Of a stretch of DNA of 9,437 nt, positions 5,875-9,437 are shown piece by piece. Numbering within the stretch: the first letter of the stretch is position 1; each line of letters begins with the position of its first letter. Source of the stretch: JANXQG01 sp037147235 (lineage in GTDB: Bacteria; Planctomycetota; Planctomycetia; Pirellulales; Thermoguttaceae). The position numbers were made by a program, and so were the translations under genes. A model generated the notes under the pieces. The model made no database searches. It saw nothing but the letters and a program-made list of their open reading frames with translations, and was not told the origin of the DNA. Location of the stretch: contig JBAWVO010000251.1 of NCBI GenBank assembly GCA_037147235.1, positions 1-9,437 on the forward strand, given 5' to 3'.

Positions 5875-7812
5875 TCACCCATCCATGGGATCAGAAATAC
5901 CCTGCCGGCTCCTTTCCTGCTGAAAAATATTCTTGAGCAGGTCCATTTCCTGGTCATTATCCAGGTTTTGTCCACGCAGCGCGACCAACTGGCCGGGCTG
6001 CTGCTGCTCCACATTCCTCCTTTGGAATGCTTTGAGTAGGTTATTCAACAATTCGGCCGGCTCAGCCATTCGGCTCCCTTTGGCCCGGCCCTGTTCATCG
6101 AGATCGACCAGCAGGCTTTTCAGCGAGGGGTCGTCAAATTCGAGGATTAGCCGGTCAAAATCGGGCAGCACGCCGTCGTCCAAGAGCCGGCATCCTGTTT
6201 CATAAATCCGCCGCAGCGCGGACGAAATGAGTTCGACGGGCGCAATCGCCGCACGGGCTGCGGTCCATGTGTCGGGGTAAACGATCAGCAGCTCGGCGAA
6301 CTCACGTTCGTAGGTGTCGATGGCATCGCCTGGCTGCCAGGCAGGTCCAACGGGTAGCGTAGGCATTTTGCCTGTGTCTTGTAACATGGGCATTTTGCCT
6401 GCATCCTGCATCCGGCGGCGCAACGTCGTCAGGCGGCGGCGGACTTCGGTCTCGCTCACGCGGAACAGGGCCGCAAAACGCTGGAGGAACTTCTCTTCCC
6501 GCAGACGATCTTCGCTGGTTGTATCGGGCCGCAGTCGCGGGGCCTTGGCCAGAATCGCAATCAGCCGCTCCAGGGCCTGGCTGGAGCCGTGAATGTCGCG
6601 ATCCAGATCAAGACCGCGAGTGGCCGAGCGGAAGGCATGATCCAGCGCATCGACGGTGCCCGCAGCCAGTAGTTCGGCAAAAGCATCGGCCCCACGCTGC
6701 TGGAGGAAATCACACGGGTCGAGATTGTCGGGTAGCGTGAGGATCTGTAAGTCTACCTGCTGAGCAACGAACAGTTCCAAGACTTCGTTGGTCCGCTTCT
6801 GGCCGGCTTCGTCACCATCGAGCACGAGAACGATGCGATCGACGAATCGCTTCAGGATCTTGATATGGGTTTCGCCCAACGCCACACCGAGCACGGCCAC
6901 GGCGTTGTTGAAGCCGAATTGATGGGCAATGATGACGTCGGTATAGCCCTCCATCACCAGGGCGGTCTTGTTCTTGCTCTTATGGATGGCCTCCTTGGCC
7001 AGATCGAGGCCATAGAGCAGATGGCTCTTGCGGAACAAGGGCGTTTCCGGCGAGTTGACATACTTGCCCGGAAGAAAGGTCTCGACGCCCGGCAGCAATC
7101 GCCCGCCCATTCCAACCGGCCGGCCCTGGGCATCGTGAATGGCGAACAATCCGCGGCCGCGAAACAAATCGTAATGACTGCCGCATGCGGAAGAGCGGCG
7201 CAGTACGCCGATCGTCTCCAGAACCTTGGCCCGACTGGAGCTACCGCCGGCCTGTTTGAGGATCCAATCGCGATCCAGGGGAGCAAAGCCGAGTTGGAAC
7301 CTCTCGATACTCTCGGCCGTGATACCGCGCTCTTGAAAATAGTTCCTGGCCGGCTCGGCCTCGGGCGAGTGGAGGAGGCACTCATGATACTGACGCTCGA
7401 CCCAGGTGGCCGCTTTGTAAAGCGTTCGTTTGTCAACGCCGCTGGAAACGGAGGGGCCAAGGTCACTGGGTGAGATCTTTTGCAGCTTAATGCCCGCACG
7501 ATCGGCCAGCATGGCAAGGGCTTCGGGGAAATCGACCCCTTCCATCTTCATCACAAAACTGAAGATGTCACCGCCAATGTCACAGGGCCAGCACTTCCAA
7601 GACTGCCGCTCGGGATTGACCTGAAGGCTGGGCCGGCTGTCGTCGTGCCAAGGGCAGTGGGTCACGTAGCTGCGGCCTTGCCGCCGGAGCTGCATGTTGT
7701 ACTTGCCCAACAGATCGACGATATCGATCGCCTGTCGAACTTGTTCCTTGGCATCAAAGGACGAGTCGAAGGCCACCTTCGTCTCCCATGCGGTGAGTGT
7801 TGCGACATCCAT
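5875..7812 (-). CDS. dnaG: DNA primase DnaG
   Basis: This 645-residue enzyme makes the RNA primers for lagging-strand replication with the DnaB helicase. The N-terminal zinc-binding CHC2 domain has Cys53-x2-His56 (CPWH) and Cys74-x2-Cys77 (CWPC). The catalytic core includes RPVGMGGR (231-238), KYVNSPETPLF (250-260), the TOPRIM acidic motif VMEGYTDVI with Glu288 (286-294), and LDGDEAG with Asp332 and Asp334 (331-337). The C-terminal part (about 495-605) should be the helicase-binding domain and is divergent. It is longer than the 581 residues of E. coli DnaG, partly from a linker (about 465-498) with a tandem nine-residue repeat. ATG 7812 is used. It has only a weak purine tract upstream, so a slightly later start cannot be excluded, but the zinc motif position fits. 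It sits upstream of rpoD, and the strong promoter at 7976-8004 is upstream of it. Confidence 0.97.
   Translation of the reverse strand: MDVATLTAWETKVAFDSSFDAKEQVRQAIDIVDLLGKYNMQLRRQGRSYVTHCPWHDDSRPSLQVNPERQSWKCWPCDIGGDIFSFVMKMEGVDFPEALAMLADRAGIKLQKISPSDLGPSVSSGVDKRTLYKAATWVERQYHECLLHSPEAEPARNYFQERGITAESIERFQLGFAPLDRDWILKQAGGSSSRAKVLETIGVLRRSSACGSHYDLFRGRGLFAIHDAQGRPVGMGGRLLPGVETFLPGKYVNSPETPLFRKSHLLYGLDLAKEAIHKSKNKTALVMEGYTDVIIAHQFGFNNAVAVLGVALGETHIKILKRFVDRIVLVLDGDEAGQKRTNEVLELFVAQQVDLQILTLPDNLDPCDFLQQRGADAFAELLAAGTVDALDHAFRSATRGLDLDRDIHGSSQALERLIAILAKAPRLRPDTTSEDRLREEKFLQRFAALFRVSETEVRRRLTTLRRRMQDAGKMPMLQDTGKMPTLPVGPAWQPGDAIDTYEREFAELLIVYPDTWTAARAAIAPVELISSALRRIYETGCRLLDDGVLPDFDRLILEFDDPSLKSLLVDLDEQGRAKGSRMAEPAELLNNLLKAFQRRNVEQQQPGQLVALRGQNLDNDQEMDLLKNIFQQERSRQGISDPMDG
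6355..6408 (-). repeat. Tandem 27-bp repeat in the dnaG linker
   Basis: Two in-frame 27-bp units encode QDAGKMPML and QDTGKMPTL (residues 469-486). Each contains the near-palindromic core AGGCAAAATGCC (stem GGCA/TGCC). The core resembles dispersed intergenic repeats of planctomycetes, here translated within the flexible linker between the polymerase core and the helicase-binding domain. Confidence 0.75.
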
Positions 7813-7867
7813 TTCGCTTGCGGGGAGCTCACTCCCAGCACCGTGTAATTCTCACGAAATACAATAC

Positions 7868-7904
7868 GGCAAATTCCTTTTGCCGATCGACGGGCTAAAA
7901 GCCC
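7868..7904. repeat. Two small hairpins in the dnaG leader
   Basis: GGCAAA-TTCCT-TTTGCC (7868-7884) and GGGCT-AAA-AGCCC (7892-7904) are perfect inverted repeats side by side, 56 bp upstream of the dnaG ATG and downstream of its predicted start site. The GGGCTAAAAGCCCATCCTAC stretch (7892-7911) is a common dispersed repeat in environmental bacterial genomes. They may structure the long 5' UTR. No anti-terminator alternative is evident. Confidence 0.6.
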
Positions 7905-7975
7905 ATCCTACCTTGCCGCGAATTTCCCGCCAACTCAATCGAAAACCATCCGGCGGAATTCTCCACGGCGGTCAG

Positions 7976-8004
7976 ATTATAGATCTGGCCGCAAAGTGGG
8001 TCAA
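7976..8004 (-). promoter_or_regulatory. Sigma-70 promoter of dnaG-rpoD
   Basis: On the minus strand TTGACC (7999-8004) and TATAAT (7976-7981) are separated by exactly 17 bp, five of six and six of six matches to consensus. The predicted start is near 7969, giving a leader of about 157 nt before the dnaG ATG. It lies downstream of the flippase-gene hairpin, so dnaG probably starts its own transcript. Confidence 0.75.
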
Positions 8005-8067
8005 CGCGAATTCCGAAGATAGACCAATTTTCTTTTTTTTCGGCCGCACGCCATTGCCAGCAACCCA

Positions 8068-8160
8068 GTAGGGTGGGCTGAGAAGTAGGGTGGGCCGAGT
8101 GAAACGAGTCCCACCATCAGGAGGGTAATGGTGGGACTCGCTGCGCTCGGCCCACCCTAC
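8068..8160. repeat. Palindromic repeat (33/33-nt hairpin), likely terminator of the flippase-like gene
   Basis: The left arm is 8085-8117 (starting GTAGGGTGGGCCGAG), the loop 8118-8127, and the right arm 8128-8160 (ending CTCGGCCCACCCTAC). The arms pair at 30 of 33 positions. A partial extra copy of the left end, GTAGGGTGGGCTGAGAA, precedes it at 8068-8084. It begins 3 bp past the flippase-like stop codon and may end that transcript or stabilise its 3' end. It is the same family as 3862-3945. Confidence 0.8.
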
Positions 8161-8163
8161 GGC

Positions 8164-9231
8164 TCATGTCTCTTCTTCCGCATCGTGCATGACCTCGGTC
8201 ACCTCGCTGCGCCCGCCAAGAAAATAATAGGCGGCACCGATTGGTGCAATCAAGATCGTGCTCAATCGGTAGACCAATGCCAGAATCAGGCCGTTTTGTG
8301 CTGCACTCGCAATTATTGCCTCAACATCCACGGTCGCTGCAATATCCGTAGCTTGGCAAGCGTGGCGCACGGCGGTTGTGTAGAAGAAAACAATACTCGA
8401 TTCCGTTGGACCTGCAGGCAGAGGAATCGTGCTGGCAATACCACTAATAGGAAATATCCCGAAGTAGTCGACCCAAGGCACCGTTGTAAACCGCAACCCC
8501 AGCGCGATCAAAATGACCGAGAACGTCAATAGGGTATGAACCGGAATCGTCATCACGGCACTCAGGAATAGTGCCAGCCGATTGCTGCGATAGATCAGCA
8601 ATGCGTCCAAAAGACTGCCGATGGCGCGACCAACCTTAGGGATTCGTGTCAGCGCACGCATGAACGATCCCTCCAGGACGCCGGGCAAGAGAAGCAAAGC
8701 AATTCCCACGGTAGCGATAGCCGCGATGGCAATCACCCCACGGCAAACCCAATGAACCGTTGGATCGGGCAAGTTCCAAAATCCGGTTACGAATACCCCT
8801 CCCGTGGCGACCAGGAAAAGCACATAGAGACCAATGGCTCGATCTACAATGACCGATGCAAAGGCCTGCGCTCGACTGCCCGCCTTCTCCCGAGAAAGCA
8901 TCCACGCCTTGAGCAGATCGCCACCCACAATGCCCATCGGTGCCAGATTAAACAAATAGCCTAAAAAACCAATTCTCATGGAATCGGAAAATGAGAACGA
9001 AATTCCGACTGCGCGCACCAGATACCACCAGCGAACCAGGGTAATCAAGATTCCGCCAAGCATTACCACGAAGGCGGCGGCCAACAGATCCCACCGCTTG
9101 GGTTGCAACAGCATATTACTGAACGCCTCTCGATCTTCAGGCTTTTTGAGTGCCGCCCAAAAGAGGTAGCCAATAATCAGCAGCGACAAGCTGACTTTTG
9201 CCAGCGTAATCAGCAGTTTCTTTAGGTTCAT
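8164..9231 (-). CDS. Flippase-like/LPG-synthase TM family integral membrane protein (UPF0104)
   Basis: The product is 355 residues with about eight transmembrane helices (roughly 7-27, 49-70, 86-104, 125-150, 162-184, 216-247, 255-290, 308-338). Family motifs include GYLFNLAPMGIVGGDLLKAW (91-110), ASVIVDRAIGLYVLFLVA (125-142) and the proline/glycine segment SGIASTIPLPAGPTESS (263-279), which corresponds to the P-G-G-x-G-x-x-E motif of the family. The family includes the membrane part of lysylphosphatidylglycerol synthase (MprF) and the AglD-type proteins. Members are proposed to move or modify lipids, but the substrate cannot be read from the sequence. There is no catalytic aminoacyl-transfer domain. 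ATG 9231 is chosen with GGGGA 7-11 bp upstream, instead of an extension to 9315 that would add 28 residues before the first membrane helix. Its stop is 3 bp from the palindromic repeat. It is in the same orientation as dnaG but likely a separate unit. Confidence 0.85.
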   Translation of the reverse strand: MNLKKLLITLAKVSLSLLIIGYLFWAALKKPEDREAFSNMLLQPKRWDLLAAAFVVMLGGILITLVRWWYLVRAVGISFSFSDSMRIGFLGYLFNLAPMGIVGGDLLKAWMLSREKAGSRAQAFASVIVDRAIGLYVLFLVATGGVFVTGFWNLPDPTVHWVCRGVIAIAAIATVGIALLLLPGVLEGSFMRALTRIPKVGRAIGSLLDALLIYRSNRLALFLSAVMTIPVHTLLTFSVILIALGLRFTTVPWVDYFGIFPISGIASTIPLPAGPTESSIVFFYTTAVRHACQATDIAATVDVEAIIASAAQNGLILALVYRLSTILIAPIGAAYYFLGGRSEVTEVMHDAEEET

Positions 9232-9287
9232 CGTGCAATCCCCGGGAAAAACATCCAGGATACCAGAAACATGAAAAATGAGCGAGG

Positions 9288-9366
9288 GAAGCCCACCCAG
9301 AAAAGAAGGGGACACAACGCCGCTGGCGTAGGGAACGAATGGGCACGAGTTCCCAGGGTGGGCTTC
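9288..9366. repeat. Three-way-junction-like inverted repeat upstream of the flippase-like gene
   Basis: Outer arms GAAGCCCACCC (9288-9298) and GGGTGGGCTTC (9356-9366) are a perfect 11-bp inverted repeat. Inside are two further perfect stems: ACGCC-GCT-GGCGT (9317-9329) and GGGAAC (9331-9336) with GTTCCC (9349-9354). Together they would fold as a closed three-way junction. It ends 57 bp before the flippase-like ATG. It may be another dispersed repeat or a structured leader. Confidence 0.6.
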
Positions 9367-9380
9367 GAGGCACCGGACCT

Positions 9381-9437
9381 ATGCGACCGCGCAAAAATAA
9401 CTTGAACAAATTCCTATTGGTCGTTTTGATGGATTGT
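9381..9437 (+). CDS. Possible N-terminus of a plus-strand gene, cut by the window edge
   Basis: ATG 9381 opens a frame that is still open at the edge after 19 codons (MRPRKNNLNKFLLVVLMDC). A basic start followed by the hydrophobic FLLVVLM would suit a signal or membrane anchor. A GAGG lies about 10 bp upstream. The stretch is too short to judge. It would be divergent from the flippase-like gene. Confidence 0.25.
   Translation, partial: MRPRKNNLNKFLLVVLMDC

Noticed and set aside
6355..6408. CRISPR-like repeat
   Set aside because: There are only two contiguous units without spacers, translated in frame within dnaG.
6865..7473. Plus-strand open frame (202 codons) opposite dnaG
   Set aside because: It overlaps the TOPRIM and core motifs of dnaG on the other strand and shows no family features.
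9137..9409. Minus-strand ORF at the right end (90 codons)
   Set aside because: It overlaps the N-terminus of the flippase-like gene in another frame and crosses the inverted-repeat element.

Overview
The window looks like a chromosomal segment of a planctomycete, probably of the Pirellula type. The signs are a long RpoD with a large non-conserved insertion, a CHC2-type DnaG with an extended linker, a remnant of a signal-peptide protein family I associate with planctomycetes, and many short palindromic intergenic repeats. The assignment rests on recognition of protein and repeat style, not on a marker RNA or a database search.

Left part (1-2040). A small four-helix membrane protein (220-612, +) faces a decayed minus-strand unit at 619-1335. 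That unit holds a tiny ORF and a class I SAM-dependent methyltransferase, each apparently broken by a single frame change but both keeping good Shine-Dalgarno sites. A mostly empty stretch (1374-1786) follows. Then comes a frameshifted N-terminal fragment of a secreted, probably pentapeptide-repeat protein (1787-1970). This part reads as a gene graveyard, although sequencing error could also explain single-base shifts.

Middle (2043-3995). A secreted SUMF1/FGE-like protein (2043-2843, +) converges on a coiled-coil C4 zinc-ribbon protein (2904-3620, -). Between the zinc-ribbon gene and rpoD lie a terminator-like hairpin plus T-tract and two palindromic repeat elements.

Core (3996-8163, all minus strand). 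dnaG (primase) is followed by rpoD (primary sigma factor), the conserved dnaG-rpoD pair of the macromolecular synthesis operon. A near-consensus sigma-70 promoter (TTGACC, 17 bp, TATAAT) lies about 160 bp upstream of dnaG. The rpsU gene that heads this operon in enterobacteria is not adjacent. The 199-bp gap between dnaG and rpoD holds an 82-bp palindrome built from seven-base CTTAG repeats. The dnaG linker carries a tandem 27-bp repeat that looks like an intergenic repeat captured in frame.

Right end (8164-9437). A flippase-like/LPG-synthase-type integral membrane protein (8164-9231, -) ends three bases from a 33/33-nt hairpin repeat. A possible three-way-junction element lies upstream of it. 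A plus-strand reading frame just begins at the window edge.

The genes are mostly housekeeping (replication priming, transcription initiation, envelope). I see no phage, CRISPR, transposase, defence system, rRNA or tRNA. The unusual content is the dense set of structured repeats in and around the dnaG-rpoD unit.
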